From contig NZ_AUBI01000015.1 of NCBI RefSeq assembly GCF_000429165.1, positions 28,857 through 92,856 on the forward strand: DNA of 64,000 nucleotides, read 5' to 3'. The stretch comes from Acetobacter nitrogenifigens DSM 23921 = NBRC 105050. Its GTDB lineage: Bacteria > Pseudomonadota > Alphaproteobacteria > Acetobacterales > Acetobacteraceae. Within the stretch, counting starts at the first letter, position 1. Every line of letters begins with the position of its first letter. The translations under genes and the position numbers were made by a program. Under the pieces are notes generated by a model, which ran no database searches, was not told the DNA's origin, and saw nothing but the letters and a program-made list of their open reading frames with translations. Positions 12,229 through 22,099 of the stretch are shown piece by piece.

Positions 12229-14328
12229 ATGCGCTCTATTCACGTCCAGCAGAACCGCGCCCCGGAAGCCGGCGGCGCTCCTGCCCGAGACATCGACCGG
12301 ACCTGCATCGACACCATCCGCACGCTTTCGATGGACGCGGTCCAGAAAGCGAACTCGGGTCACCCCGGCACGGCCATGGCGCTGGCTCCGGTGGCCTACA
12401 CGCTCTGGCAGGACGCGCTGAGCTACGATCCGGCCGATCCGCTTTGGCCCGCGCGCGACCGCTTCGTACTGTCGGTCGGCCATGCGTCGATGCTGCTGTA
12501 TTCGTTGATTCATCTTTCCGGAATTCGTGACGTCGTCGGCGGCAAGGTCGTCGACGCGCCGTCGCTGACGATCGACGATCTGAAGCAGTTCCGCCAGATC
12601 GGCTCCAAGACGCCCGGTCACCCGGAATATCATCACACGGCGGGCGTCGAGACGACGACTGGTCCGCTCGGTCAGGGTTGCGCCAATTCGGTCGGTATGG
12701 CGATCGCCCAGAAATGGCTCGCTGCGCGTTTCGACAAACCGGGTTTCCCGCTCTTCGATTATCACGTCTATACGCTGTGCGGCGATGGCGACATGATGGA
12801 AGGCGTGGCCAGCGAAGCTGCGTCCACGGCGGGTCATCTGAAGCTTGGCAACCTGACGTGGATTTACGACAGCAATCGTATTTCCATCGAAGGCTCGACC
12901 GACATCGCGTTCACCGAGGACGTGGCCAAGCGCTTCGACGCCTATGGCTGGCAGGTGCTCGTTCTCAAGGACGCGAACGATACGGCGGGCTTCCTGAAAC
13001 TGCTTGAGCAGGCGAAGGCGGAGACGACGCGTCCGACGTTCATTCTGGTTCATTCCGTGATCGCATGGGGTGCTCCGAAGAAAGCAGGTACAGCAGCCGC
13101 GCATGGCGAGCCGCTTGGCGCCGACGAAATCAAGGCGACCAAGGCGTTTTACGGCGCATCCGAACAGGATTTCTTCGTGCCTGACGGCGTTCTGAAGCAT
13201 TTTCAGGATGGTCTCGGCGCGCGCGGCGCTGCGGCCAGCAAGAAATGGAAGGCTCTTTTTGCTGAATACAAAAAGACCTATCCGGGCGAAGCGGCCGAAA
13301 TTGAGCTGATTCTGGAGCGAAAGCTGCCCGAGGGCTGGGATTCGGAAATTCCGACCTACAAGACCGACGCGAAGGGCGTGGCGTCCCGGCAGAGTTCCGG
13401 CGAAGTGCTGAACGCCGTCGCGGCGAAGCTGCCGTGGCTGATCGGCGGCGCGGCCGATCTGGCTCCGTCCACCAAGACGCTGATCAAGGACGGCGGCGCT
13501 TTCCAGCCAACCGAGTGGAATGGCTCCTACGCGGGACGCAACCTGCATTTCGGTGTGCGGGAACACGCGATGGGCGCCATCGTCAACGGCATCGCGCTTT
13601 CTGGCGTCCGGCCCTATGGCGCCGGGTTCCTCATCTTCTCGGATTACATGAAGCCGCCGATCCGTCTGGCTTCCCTGATGGGGCTGCCCTCGATTTTCGT
13701 GTTTACTCACGATTCCATCGGCGTTGGCGAAGATGGTCCGACGCATCAACCGATCGAACAGCTGGTGCAGCTTCGCGCCACGCCGGGCGTGATCGTCCTT
13801 CGCCCCGGCGACGCCAACGAGGTGGCCGAGGCCTGGCGCACGCTGATCCCGCTGACCAACCGTCCTGCAGTTCTTGCGCTGAGTCGCCAGAATCTGCCGA
13901 CGCTGGATCGCGAGAAATACGCACCGGCGAGTGGCGTCCAGAAAGGCGCCTACGTGCTGGCGGATAGCGGCAAGACGCCCGCCGTCATCCTGATCGCGAC
14001 CGGCAGCGAACTGCAGCTTGCTGTTGAGGCTTATGAAAAGCTGATCGCGGACGGCGTGGCCGCGCGTGTCGTGTCGATGCCGTCCTGGGAGCTGTTCGAG
14101 GAGCAACCCCAGTCCTATCGTGATGAGGTTCTTCCGCCTGCGGTGAAGGGGCGCGTCGCGATCGAGGCGGCCTCGCCGATCGGCTGGCACCGCTACGTAG
14201 GCGAGGCCGGGACGTTCATCGGCATGAACGGCTTCGGCGCTTCTGCGCCTCTTCCCGACCTGTTGAAGAAGTTCGGCTTCACTGTGGATGCGGTAATCGC
14301 CGCGGCGCGTAAACAGGCCGGTCTTTGA
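12229..14328 (+). CDS. tkt: Transketolase
   Basis: 699 residues from ATG 12229, with AAGGAA about 10 bases upstream; further in-frame upstream sequence lacks protein character. The N-terminal thiamine-diphosphate domain shows KANSGHPGTAMALAP and the TPP motif GDGDMMEGVASEA (from ~185) ending in LTWIYDSN. The pyrimidine domain carries the catalytic glutamate in FGVREHAMGAIVNG, and a C-terminal domain follows. It moves two-carbon units between pentose and triose/tetrose phosphates in the non-oxidative pentose phosphate pathway. First gene of a co-directional run that ends with gntK. Confidence 0.97.
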   Translation: MRSIHVQQNRAPEAGGAPARDIDRTCIDTIRTLSMDAVQKANSGHPGTAMALAPVAYTLWQDALSYDPADPLWPARDRFVLSVGHASMLLYSLIHLSGIRDVVGGKVVDAPSLTIDDLKQFRQIGSKTPGHPEYHHTAGVETTTGPLGQGCANSVGMAIAQKWLAARFDKPGFPLFDYHVYTLCGDGDMMEGVASEAASTAGHLKLGNLTWIYDSNRISIEGSTDIAFTEDVAKRFDAYGWQVLVLKDANDTAGFLKLLEQAKAETTRPTFILVHSVIAWGAPKKAGTAAAHGEPLGADEIKATKAFYGASEQDFFVPDGVLKHFQDGLGARGAAASKKWKALFAEYKKTYPGEAAEIELILERKLPEGWDSEIPTYKTDAKGVASRQSSGEVLNAVAAKLPWLIGGAADLAPSTKTLIKDGGAFQPTEWNGSYAGRNLHFGVREHAMGAIVNGIALSGVRPYGAGFLIFSDYMKPPIRLASLMGLPSIFVFTHDSIGVGEDGPTHQPIEQLVQLRATPGVIVLRPGDANEVAEAWRTLIPLTNRPAVLALSRQNLPTLDREKYAPASGVQKGAYVLADSGKTPAVILIATGSELQLAVEAYEKLIADGVAARVVSMPSWELFEEQPQSYRDEVLPPAVKGRVAIEAASPIGWHRYVGEAGTFIGMNGFGASAPLPDLLKKFGFTVDAVIAAARKQAGL

Positions 14329-14421
14329 TTGAAGCATCCGGCGTCGTCGTTCGACGCCGGGTGTCACTGGGTTTCAGCCTCCGGCGCCCGAGACGGCGCC
14401 AATGAAAAGGAGCGCCTTCTT

Positions 14422-17280
14422 ATGAATGCTGCAGCAAACGCAAAACAAAGCCCTTTGCAGGAACTTGCGAAATTCGAGCAGTCGCCCTGGCTTGATTTCG
14501 TGCGGCGGGGTTTTACCAAAGACGGCTCGATGGCCGCATTGATCGCCGACGATGGGGTCAAGGGCGTTACGTCGAATCCCGCGATTTTTCAAAAGGCGAT
14601 GGGTGAAGGGACGGATTACGACGCCCAGATCCATGAGATTCTCGGAAAGGAGATTGTTTCAACCTCCGAGCTGTACGAGCGTCTCGCGATTGACGACATT
14701 CGCGAAGTGGCGAAACTTCTATATCCTGTCTTTGAGACGTCGAAAGGCGTCGACGGTTATGTGAGCCTTGAGGTTTCGCCCTACCTGGCGCGAGACACGG
14801 CTGGCACGATTTTCGAGGCTGGACGGTTGTGGGATGCGGTCAAGGAACCGAATCTCATGATCAAGATTCCGGGCACCGACGAAGGCGCTCCGGCGATCGA
14901 GCAGAAGATCGCGGACGGAATCAACATTAACGTTACGCTTCTGTTTTCCCTCGACGCATACAAGAAAGTTGTCGAGGCATGGTTGAGCGGCCTAGAAGCG
15001 CGCCTCAAGGCTGGTCAGCCCGTTGCGTCCATAGCGTCGGTTGCTTCTTTCTTCGTGAGCCGTATTGATGGAAAGATCGACGCGGAAATTGATCGACGCG
15101 TGAAGGCTGGCGACAAGGATAGCGAGGCGCTGAAGGCGGTGCGCGGCAAGGTCGCGATAGCCAATGCGAAACTGGCTTACCAGTACTGGCTGGAAGTCAT
15201 GAAGAGCGATCGTTGGGCGAAACTGAAGGCGGCGGGCGCGCAAACGCAGCGACTGCTGTGGGCTTCGACCGGAACGAAGGACAAGGCTTACAGCGACGTT
15301 CTGTATGTCGAGCAGCTGATCGGCCCCGAGACGGTCAATACCATTCCGCCTGCCACGCTCGACGCGTTTCGCGATCACGGCACGCTCCCCGGTGCCACGC
15401 TGACCGAGGATGTCGAGGGGGCGAAGCATGTTCTGGCGGAGGCGGAGCGCCTTGGGCTCGACCTTGCCGGGGTGACGAAGGTCCTTGTGGACGAGGGCGT
15501 GTCGTCCTTCGAAGACGCGTTCGACAGTCTGCTTGGCTCGGTGGCGAAGAAACAGAATGATATTCTCGGAAAGAAGCTGACCGAGACTAAGTTCTCTTTA
15601 CCCGAAGACCTCGACGCCGCTGTGAAGGCCGGCCTGGACGAGTGGCGCCGGAAAGGCTCCATCCGCAAGCTATGGGCGCGTGACGCGTCGCTCTGGACTG
15701 GCGCGGACGAAGCGAAATGGCTGAAGTGGCTCGACATTGTTGGCGAGCGGCTGGATCACGTCGCCGAGTTGGAGGCGTTCCAGAAGGAAGCCAGGGAGCG
15801 TGGTTTCAAGCAGGTTCTTCTGCTCGGTATGGGCGGATCGAGCCTTGGTCCGGAAGTGTTGGCCGAGACGTTCGGCAAGCACGAAGGGTTCGGCCACCTG
15901 TACGTGCTGGACAGCACCGACCCGCAGCAGATTAAGACGTTTGAAGGTAAGATCGACCCGGCGCACACGCTGTTCATCGTCTCGTCGAAGTCGGGCGGCA
16001 CGCTGGAGCCGAATATCCTTCTTGCCTATTTCTACGACGTCGCAAAAAAAGCGATCGGCGACAAAGCGGCTTCGCATTTCGTGGCGGTGACGGACCCGGG
16101 ATCTCATCTTGAAGCCGTCGCTAAGCGCGAAGGTTTCTGGAAGATATTTGGCGGAGAGAAGGAAATCGGCGGCCGTTACTCGGTTTTGTCGAATTTCGGT
16201 CTCGTTCCGGCGACGGCTGCGGGCGTGCCGATCAAGCTCTTCCTTGAAGACGCATTGCACGGCGTGAAGGCGAGTGACGCGGGCGCGCCTCCGGCGGTCA
16301 ATCCAGGCGTTCAGCTTGGCACGGTGTTCGGCGTTGCCGCCACGAAGTTCGGTCGCGACAAGATCACGATCATCGCTACGAAACAGATCGCAGATTTCGG
16401 AGCGTGGGCGGAGCAGTTGATCGCGGAATCGACTGGCAAGATCGGTAAAGGTCTGATTCCGATCGATGACGAAACGCTCGCGGGACCGGCGCATTACGGC
16501 TCCGATCGCGTGTTCGTCTATCTGCGTCTGGCGAATGAGCATTCGCATGAGCAGGATGAGGCGGTCCGTACGCTGATTGAAGCGGGTCAGCCAGTCGTAA
16601 CCATTGAGCTGCACGAACGCCGTCAGATTGCGCAGGAGTTCTTCCGTTGGGAAATCGCGACGGCGGTCGCCGGAGCGTGGCTGGACATCAATCCGTTCGA
16701 TCAGCCGGATGTCGAGGCCAGCAAGATCGAAACGAAGAAGCTGACATCTGCGTATAACGATACGGGAGCGCTTCCGTCCGAGGAGCCGTTCGCGACGGAT
16801 GGGGATCTTTCGTTCTTCGCCGATGCGAAAAATACAGCGGCGTTGAAGGGCGGTTCCACGCACGAAATCCTGAAAGCGCATTTCGACCGTGTGAAGCCCG
16901 GCGATTATGTCGGCGTTCTCGCCTATATCGAGCGTGACCGGGCGACGCGGGAATGGATTCAACACACGCGGCTGGCGATCCGCGACGCGAAGAAAGTGGC
17001 GACAGCCGCCGAGTTCGGGCCTCGTTTCCTGCACTCGACGGGACAGGCGTACAAAGGCGGACCCAACACCGGCGTGTTCCTGCAAATTACTGCCGATGAC
17101 GCGCACGATCTTCCGGTTCCCGGCGAGCGCTTCACGTTCAGCGTGGTCAAGGCGGCGCAGGCGCGTGGCGATTTCGACGTCCTCGCCGAGCGTGGCCGTC
17201 GTGCTTTGCGCGTGCATATCAAGGGCGATCTCGCCAAGGGCCTTGCTTCCATAGCGTCGGCCATCAAAGCCGCGATCTGA
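14422..17280 (+). CDS. tal-pgi: Bifunctional transaldolase / glucose-6-phosphate isomerase fusion
   Basis: 952 residues from ATG 14422, preceded by AAGGAG. Residues ~1-365 are transaldolase ([13 protein letters not shown]; Schiff-base lysine K148 in [20 protein letters not shown]). Residues ~390-952 are phosphoglucose isomerase ([14 protein letters not shown] near 470; [20 protein letters not shown]-like and late [14 protein letters not shown] segments). One polypeptide thus interconverts C3/C7 with C4/C6 sugar phosphates and fructose-6-P with glucose-6-P, allowing carbon to cycle back into the oxidative branch. The fusion is known in acetic acid bacteria and some other groups. It lies between tkt and gnd. 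No frameshift between domains. Confidence 0.96.
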   Translation: MNAAANAKQSPLQELAKFEQSPWLDFVRRGFTKDGSMAALIADDGVKGVTSNPAIFQKAMGEGTDYDAQIHEILGKEIVSTSELYERLAIDDIREVAKLLYPVFETSKGVDGYVSLEVSPYLARDTAGTIFEAGRLWDAVKEPNLMIKIPGTDEGAPAIEQKIADGININVTLLFSLDAYKKVVEAWLSGLEARLKAGQPVASIASVASFFVSRIDGKIDAEIDRRVKAGDKDSEALKAVRGKVAIANAKLAYQYWLEVMKSDRWAKLKAAGAQTQRLLWASTGTKDKAYSDVLYVEQLIGPETVNTIPPATLDAFRDHGTLPGATLTEDVEGAKHVLAEAERLGLDLAGVTKVLVDEGVSSFEDAFDSLLGSVAKKQNDILGKKLTETKFSLPEDLDAAVKAGLDEWRRKGSIRKLWARDASLWTGADEAKWLKWLDIVGERLDHVAELEAFQKEARERGFKQVLLLGMGGSSLGPEVLAETFGKHEGFGHLYVLDSTDPQQIKTFEGKIDPAHTLFIVSSKSGGTLEPNILLAYFYDVAKKAIGDKAASHFVAVTDPGSHLEAVAKREGFWKIFGGEKEIGGRYSVLSNFGLVPATAAGVPIKLFLEDALHGVKASDAGAPPAVNPGVQLGTVFGVAATKFGRDKITIIATKQIADFGAWAEQLIAESTGKIGKGLIPIDDETLAGPAHYGSDRVFVYLRLANEHSHEQDEAVRTLIEAGQPVVTIELHERRQIAQEFFRWEIATAVAGAWLDINPFDQPDVEASKIETKKLTSAYNDTGALPSEEPFATDGDLSFFADAKNTAALKGGSTHEILKAHFDRVKPGDYVGVLAYIERDRATREWIQHTRLAIRDAKKVATAAEFGPRFLHSTGQAYKGGPNTGVFLQITADDAHDLPVPGERFTFSVVKAAQARGDFDVLAERGRRALRVHIKGDLAKGLASIASAIKAAI

Positions 17281-17297
17281 AGAAAAGGATTAGTCAT

Positions 17298-18296
17298 ATG
17301 CAGATCGGAGTTGTTGGTCTGGGGCGCATGGGCGGGAATATCGCCGTGCGTCTCACGCGGCATGGCCACGATGTTGTGGTGTTCGATAATTCTCCGGACA
17401 CAGTGGAGAAAATCGTTTCTCGGGCTGAAAACGGACGGGCTGTCGGCGCGTCGAGCCTTGAGGATCTGGCCTCCAAGCTGAAAGGGCCGAAGAAGGTCGT
17501 GTGGCTGATGCTGCCGGCCGGACAGATCACTGAAGACGCTGTGCAGGCATGCGGTAAACTGCTCGGTGCGGGCGACATCGTGATTGATGGTGGCAACACC
17601 TACTACAAGGACGATATCCGCCGTGCTGCCGAGCTGAGCAAGACGGGCGTGGATTACGTCGACGTCGGGACGTCGGGCGGTGTCTGGGGGCTCGAGCGAG
17701 GATATTGTATGATGTATGGCGGCGCGCAGGAAGCGGCCGACCATATTGATCCGATCCTGAATGCGCTGGCGCCTGGCAAGGGCGACGTTCCGCCGACGCC
17801 GGGACGCGACCGCGAAGGTCTGGACGCCCGCGCGGAGCAGGGCTACCTGCATTGCGGCCCGGCCGGGTCCGGCCATTTTGTGAAAATGGTTCATAATGGC
17901 ATCGAATATGGCATGATGCAGGCGTTCGCCGAGGGCTTCGACGTCATGAAGTCCAAGGATTCGCCGTTGTTGCCGGACGATCAACGCTTCTCGCTCAACA
18001 TGGCGGATATCGCTGAAGTCTGGCGTCGGGGCAGCGTCGTTTCGTCATGGCTGCTCGATCTCACCGCGCAGGCGATGGCGAAAAACGGAGAGTTGTCTGA
18101 ATTCTCCGGGCAAGTTCAGGATTCTGGTGAGGGCCGCTGGACTATTGAAGCCGCCATTGAGGAATCTGTGCCGGTTCCAGTCATGACGGCCGCCTTGTTC
18201 ACACGCTTCCGTTCGCGCACTGGCAACAACTACGCCGAGAAGGTGTTGTCGGCTATGCGCTTTGGGTTCGGCGGTCACGTCGAAACCAAAAACTGA
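17298..18296 (+). CDS. gnd: 6-phosphogluconate dehydrogenase, decarboxylating (short type)
   Basis: 332 residues, the short GndA-like form rather than the ~470-residue enterobacterial form. The N-terminal Rossmann motif is [16 protein letters not shown]. The catalytic region [23 protein letters not shown] contains the conserved Lys and Asn-Gly-Ile-Glu, and [20 protein letters not shown] is the substrate-binding segment. Short-form enzymes often prefer NAD+; cofactor choice here is inference. It oxidises 6-phosphogluconate to ribulose-5-phosphate and CO2. It starts 17 bases after tal-pgi, so co-transcription is likely. Confidence 0.95.
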   Translation: MQIGVVGLGRMGGNIAVRLTRHGHDVVVFDNSPDTVEKIVSRAENGRAVGASSLEDLASKLKGPKKVVWLMLPAGQITEDAVQACGKLLGAGDIVIDGGNTYYKDDIRRAAELSKTGVDYVDVGTSGGVWGLERGYCMMYGGAQEAADHIDPILNALAPGKGDVPPTPGRDREGLDARAEQGYLHCGPAGSGHFVKMVHNGIEYGMMQAFAEGFDVMKSKDSPLLPDDQRFSLNMADIAEVWRRGSVVSSWLLDLTAQAMAKNGELSEFSGQVQDSGEGRWTIEAAIEESVPVPVMTAALFTRFRSRTGNNYAEKVLSAMRFGFGGHVETKN

Positions 18297-18339
18297 CGAA
18301 GGCGGGTAAGGGCATGCGCGCGGAGCGAGAGAGTCTGTC

Positions 18340-19218
18340 ATGAAGAGCGACGATCAAGCCCGGCGCGAGGCCAAGCCCGCGCCGACCGAGAACGTTCGAC
18401 TTGTCGTCAGCGATATGGACGGCACGCTGCTGACGCCAAAAAAGCAGGTCACTCCCGCCACGCTGGCGGCGATCGGCCAGCTGCGGGAGGCTGGTGTTCC
18501 TGTCTGCCTCGTCAGTAGCCGCCCGCCTCCGGGGATCTCGATGTATTTCGAGGCGCTGGGGCTGAAAACACCTTATGCAGGGCTTAACGGCGCCATCGTC
18601 TTCGACGCAGAAGGGCGAACGGTGTCGAGTCTGGCTTTGCCGCAGGACGCCCTGCGTGACGCGCTCGATATGCTGAACGTTCACGGGGTGGACGCCTGGT
18701 TGTTTTGCGGCTCTGACTGGATCGTAGGCGACGTCACCGGAGCGTATGTGCAGCACGAACAGGCTGCGATCCGGGTCGAGCCGATCGTCGCGAGCGAGGG
18801 CTTCGATCCCTGGTTGGACAAAGTAGGCAAACTGGCAGGATCGAGCAGCGATTATGACCTTCTCGCTCGGCTGGAAGGCGAGATCGGGGCGTTGCTTGAG
18901 GGACGGGCTCATGTTGCGCGATCATCGCCGTATTACCTCGATATTACCCCGGAACAGGCGACAAAAGGTTACGCGCTGAAGCAGCTTGCGGGCATGTTCG
19001 GCATTGCGCCGCATGAAGTCGCCTGCCTCGGCGACATGCGCAACGATATTGCGATGTTCGAGGTCGCGGGGCTGTCCATCGCGATGGGCAACGCCACGGA
19101 CGAAGTCGCATCCTACGCTCACGTTCGTACTGCGAGCAACGAAGACGAAGGCTGGGCTCGCGCCATTGAAACCTATGTGTTGCCAAGAGTGGCGGGAGCG
19201 AAGGGCTCGTCGTCATGA
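18340..19218 (+). CDS. HAD-superfamily Cof-type sugar-phosphate phosphatase (copy 1)
   Basis: 292 residues. HAD motif I is VVSDMDGTLLTP (nucleophile and acid Asp), motif II PVCLVSSRPP, and motif III/IV CLGDMRNDIAMFEVAG with the magnesium Asp pair. The C2B cap between them places it in the Cof/YidA group, which dephosphorylates small sugar phosphates. It overlaps the next gene, a paralogue, by four bases. Its place in the pentose-phosphate operon suggests a substrate among pathway intermediates or their damaged forms, but that is inference. Confidence 0.88.
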   Translation: MKSDDQARREAKPAPTENVRLVVSDMDGTLLTPKKQVTPATLAAIGQLREAGVPVCLVSSRPPPGISMYFEALGLKTPYAGLNGAIVFDAEGRTVSSLALPQDALRDALDMLNVHGVDAWLFCGSDWIVGDVTGAYVQHEQAAIRVEPIVASEGFDPWLDKVGKLAGSSSDYDLLARLEGEIGALLEGRAHVARSSPYYLDITPEQATKGYALKQLAGMFGIAPHEVACLGDMRNDIAMFEVAGLSIAMGNATDEVASYAHVRTASNEDEGWARAIETYVLPRVAGAKGSSS

Positions 19219-20045
19219 CGCCCGCCGGCGGTCGTGCTGCGTCGGACATCAGGCTGGTCCTGAGCGACGTGGACGGCACGCTGGTGACGCATGAAAAGAT
19301 ACTGACGGACCGGGCCGTCGCTGCTGTGCAAAAACTCCACGACAGGGGAATACTTTTCGCCATTACTTCGGGCCGTCCGCCGAAGGGCATGGAGATGTTG
19401 TTTGATCCATTGAGCCTTGGGACCCCGGTTGCGGGTTTTAATGGCGGCCTGATGGTCAATCGTGATTTTTCGGTCGTTCAGTCGCTGACTTTGCCGCCGG
19501 AGATCGTCCGGAAGACGGTTGCGCTGATGCGCGAAGGTGGGGCGGATGTCTGGATCTATCAAGGCAACGACTGGATCGTGCCTGATGCGGGTCACCCGCA
19601 TGTTGCGCGAGAGCAGTGGACAGTAAAATTCGCCCCCACAGTGCGCGATGACATTCCCGACATCACAGACGGCGTCGTCAAGATTACGGGGGTCAGTGAT
19701 GATCCCGATCTGATGAAGCGGCTGGAGGCGACCGTGCAGGGAGCGCTCGGAGACAACGCTTCAGCGGCGTTGTCCCAACCGTATTATCTGGACGTCACAC
19801 ATTCTGACGCGAACAAGGGCGGCGTAGTTCGCGCCCTGTCGAGGCTTCTTGATATTCCCGTGGGAATGATCGCGACGCTGGGTGATCAACCAAACGATAT
19901 GCCGATGTTTCAGATCGCCGGCCTGTCCATAGCAATGGGGCAGGCGGCCGACGCGGTGAAGGCGGCGGCGACATATGTGTCGGAATCCAGCGAGGCGGAA
20001 GGCTTCGCTGCAGGAATTGAGCGTTATATTTTAGGAGAGTCGTAA
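19215..20045 (+). CDS. HAD-superfamily Cof-type sugar-phosphate phosphatase (copy 2)
   Basis: 276 residues, paralogous to the preceding gene along its whole length: VLSDVDGTLVTHEK for motif I, FAITSGRPPKGMEM for motif II, PYYLDVTHSDANKGG, and TLGDQPNDMPMFQIAGLSIAMGQA matching the same segments in copy 1. The start ATGA overlaps the preceding stop, and its stop overlaps the start of pgl by one base, so translation is probably coupled. Substrate unknown. The divergence between the two copies suggests different specificities rather than a recent duplication. Confidence 0.87.
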   Translation: MTPAGGRAASDIRLVLSDVDGTLVTHEKILTDRAVAAVQKLHDRGILFAITSGRPPKGMEMLFDPLSLGTPVAGFNGGLMVNRDFSVVQSLTLPPEIVRKTVALMREGGADVWIYQGNDWIVPDAGHPHVAREQWTVKFAPTVRDDIPDITDGVVKITGVSDDPDLMKRLEATVQGALGDNASAALSQPYYLDVTHSDANKGGVVRALSRLLDIPVGMIATLGDQPNDMPMFQIAGLSIAMGQAADAVKAAATYVSESSEAEGFAAGIERYILGES

Positions 20046-20788
20046 TGAGCGGGCACGACGTTATGTCGGCGGATCAAATCGTCCTCGACGATGCAGAGGC
20101 GATTGCGCGCCAGGCGGCTGATTTTTTGCTCGAACAGGCATTGGCTGCCAAAGATGTTTTTCGCGTTGCGCTATCGGGCGGATCGACGCCGAAGCGGCTC
20201 TACGCCCTGATGGCGGACCCTGATTATGCGGCACGGTTTCCCTGGGGCCGCGTACAGTTTTTCTTCGGCGACGACCGCTTCGTTCCTGCGGATTCTCCTG
20301 ACAGCAATCGGGGCATGGTTCAGTCCATTCTCTTCTCACGTGTGCCCGCGCCTGCCGATGCTGTCTTCCCGATGCCAGACCAGGGCGATCCGGATGCGGC
20401 GGCGTGGGCATACGAAGCAAGCCTGAAAACAGTTTACGGCGCCGAGGCGCTCGAGGCAGGTCGACCGCTTTTCGATGTCGTATTTCTCGGCCTCGGAGAA
20501 AACGGCCACACGGCTTCTCTCTTCCCGCGCCAACCGGTGCTGGAGGAACGCACGCGGTGGGTCGCTCCCTGCGTTCCGGACGACGCCCCGCACACCCGCC
20601 TGACATTGACGTATCCCGCTATCGCCTCCAGTCGCTTTGTGCTTTTCCTCGTCACGGGCGCTTCCAAGGCGGAGGTTTACGCCCGGGTGCGGGCTGGCGA
20701 TCCGGCAGAGCCCGCAAGCCATATAACGTCGGAGGGGCGGATCGAGTGGCTTGTTGACGCCGCCGCCGCCGGGGAGGTCGTATCGTGA
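20045..20788 (+). CDS. pgl: 6-phosphogluconolactonase
   Basis: 247 residues of the DevB/Pgl type, structurally related to glucosamine-6-P isomerase. Signature segments are RVALSGGSTPKRLYALM, VQFFFGDDRFVP (active-site region), DSNRGM and VFLGLGENGHTASLFP. It hydrolyses 6-phosphogluconolactone to 6-phosphogluconate in the cytoplasm, feeding gnd. The ATG overlaps the preceding stop, and its own stop overlaps the GTG start of rpiA. A glucose-6-phosphate dehydrogenase (zwf) that would supply its substrate is not in this window. Confidence 0.95.
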   Translation: MSGHDVMSADQIVLDDAEAIARQAADFLLEQALAAKDVFRVALSGGSTPKRLYALMADPDYAARFPWGRVQFFFGDDRFVPADSPDSNRGMVQSILFSRVPAPADAVFPMPDQGDPDAAAWAYEASLKTVYGAEALEAGRPLFDVVFLGLGENGHTASLFPRQPVLEERTRWVAPCVPDDAPHTRLTLTYPAIASSRFVLFLVTGASKAEVYARVRAGDPAEPASHITSEGRIEWLVDAAAAGEVVS

Positions 20789-21492
20789 GCATGTCTTCTG
20801 AGCAGGCTGCGGAGTACAAAAGGCATGCGGCCGAACTGGCTGCGGAAATGGTTGAAGACGGAATGGTCGTCGGGCTTGGCACAGGCAGCACGGCGGCGTT
20901 CGCCGTCGCTGCGCTGGGACGTCGTTATCGCGAGGGACTTCGCTTCGTAGGCGTGCCGACGTCGCTCGCCACCGAACATCAGGCGCGCGAACTGGGTATT
21001 CCGTTGTCGGGCTTTGGTGAGCACGAACGGGTCGATCTTACGATAGACGGCGCTGACGAGGTGCAACGCGGCACGTTGAATCTGATCAAGGGACTTGGCG
21101 GCGCGCTCCTGCGCGAAAAAATCGTGGCCTCGGCATCTGATCGTCTCGTGATCGTCGCCGATGAGAGCAAACTGGTCGATGGTCTTGGCGAGCACAGTCT
21201 ATTGCCGGTGGAGGTGACGCCCTTCGGCTGGGAGGCGACGGCGCGTCGGTTGGCGGAGGTCGGGGCGCATGTTTCTCCGCGGCGTTCGCGCGCAGGCGAC
21301 CTTTTCATAAGCGACGGCGGCAATCTGATTCTTGATTGCCATTTTGAAGGGATCGACGATCCGGCGGCGACTGAACTGGCGATCGGCTCCATCGTCGGCG
21401 TCGTCGAAAGCGGCCTGTTCATCGGTATGGCGAGCGAGGCGGTCATCGCCGGGCCGACTGGGGTCGCACGCCTTCACGTGGCGGCGCAATGA
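20785..21492 (+). CDS. rpiA: Ribose-5-phosphate isomerase A
   Basis: 235 residues. Diagnostic motifs are MVVGLGTGSTAAFAV (phosphate-binding loop), the catalytic DLTIDGADEV, LIKGLGGALLREKIVA and VIVADESKLVDGLG. It interconverts ribose-5-P and ribulose-5-P. The start is GTG, within GTGA overlapping the pgl stop, a typical coupling arrangement, so the rarer start codon is credible. The last four bases overlap gntK. Confidence 0.96.
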   Translation: MSMSSEQAAEYKRHAAELAAEMVEDGMVVGLGTGSTAAFAVAALGRRYREGLRFVGVPTSLATEHQARELGIPLSGFGEHERVDLTIDGADEVQRGTLNLIKGLGGALLREKIVASASDRLVIVADESKLVDGLGEHSLLPVEVTPFGWEATARRLAEVGAHVSPRRSRAGDLFISDGGNLILDCHFEGIDDPAATELAIGSIVGVVESGLFIGMASEAVIAGPTGVARLHVAAQ

Positions 21493-22064
21493 CGGGGGCG
21501 GCCTCAATGAGGGCAGGCTCGTTTCCGTTCGCGGATAGGCTGACGCCGCGTATCGTCGTTGTGATGGGTGTTTCTGGAACCGGAAAGAGTACGGTGGCGG
21601 ACGGGTTGCACAACCTTCTCGGCTGGCCGTTTCAGGAAGGCGACGCCCTGCACCCCAGGAGCAATGTCGAAAAGATGGCGGCTGGCGTTCCATTGACTGA
21701 CGAAGATCGCTGGCCGTGGCTGGATACGTGCCGTGACTGGATATCCGAACGGGCGAAGGAAGGACGCGGCGGCGTCCTGACGTGCTCGGCCCTCAAGCGA
21801 ATCTACCGCGACAGGCTGCGGTCGAGCGGTGTGGATATCACGTTTCTTTTTCTCGCCATTCCGGAAGATGTTATCTCCGCGCGCTTGCAGAGGCGTGAAG
21901 GTCACTTCATGCCGGCCAGCCTGCTGCCCAGCCAGTTCGCGACGCTGGAGGAGCCGGACGCAGATGAACATGTGCTGGTCCTTCCTCTCACCCCGACGCC
22001 TGCCGAGCAGATCGCAGATGCTGTAGAGGCGCTTCGACAGGATCAGATCGTTCGGTCTCGCTAA
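21489..22064 (+). CDS. gntK: Gluconokinase
   Basis: 191 residues. P-loop GVSGTGKSTVADGL, then the gluconate-binding EGDALHPRSNVEKMAAGVPLTDEDRWPWL and CSALKRIYRDRLR, and RREGHFMPASLLPSQFATLE, all characteristic of GntK. It phosphorylates gluconate to 6-phosphogluconate, so gluconate, a major oxidation product of acetic acid bacteria, can enter directly at gnd. It overlaps rpiA by four bases and ends the operon before a hairpin. The first ~20 residues precede the fold; an internal start is possible. Confidence 0.95.
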   Translation: MTGAASMRAGSFPFADRLTPRIVVVMGVSGTGKSTVADGLHNLLGWPFQEGDALHPRSNVEKMAAGVPLTDEDRWPWLDTCRDWISERAKEGRGGVLTCSALKRIYRDRLRSSGVDITFLFLAIPEDVISARLQRREGHFMPASLLPSQFATLEEPDADEHVLVLPLTPTPAEQIADAVEALRQDQIVRSR

Positions 22065-22070
22065 AGCACG

Positions 22071-22093
22071 CGGTCGAGGGTTCGCCCCGACCG
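22071..22093. terminator. Hairpin between convergent gntK and M20 peptidase genes
   Basis: CGGTCGAGGG and CCCCGACCG form a 9-bp stem with one bulged A and a TTCG tetraloop (22081-22084). It sits between two converging genes and could stop transcripts from both sides, but neither side has a long T-tail. Confidence 0.5.
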
Positions 22094-22099
22094 AATTGA

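Noticed and set aside
12064..14367. Very long open frame (over 760 codons) on the minus strand opposite tkt
   Set aside because: It mirrors the transketolase gene codon for codon. High-GC genes commonly leave the antisense frame open, and its protein is Arg/His-rich without any motif.
15670..17217. Open frame of ~515 codons on the minus strand opposite tal-pgi
   Set aside because: Antisense shadow of a clearly recognised enzyme; no protein-like features.
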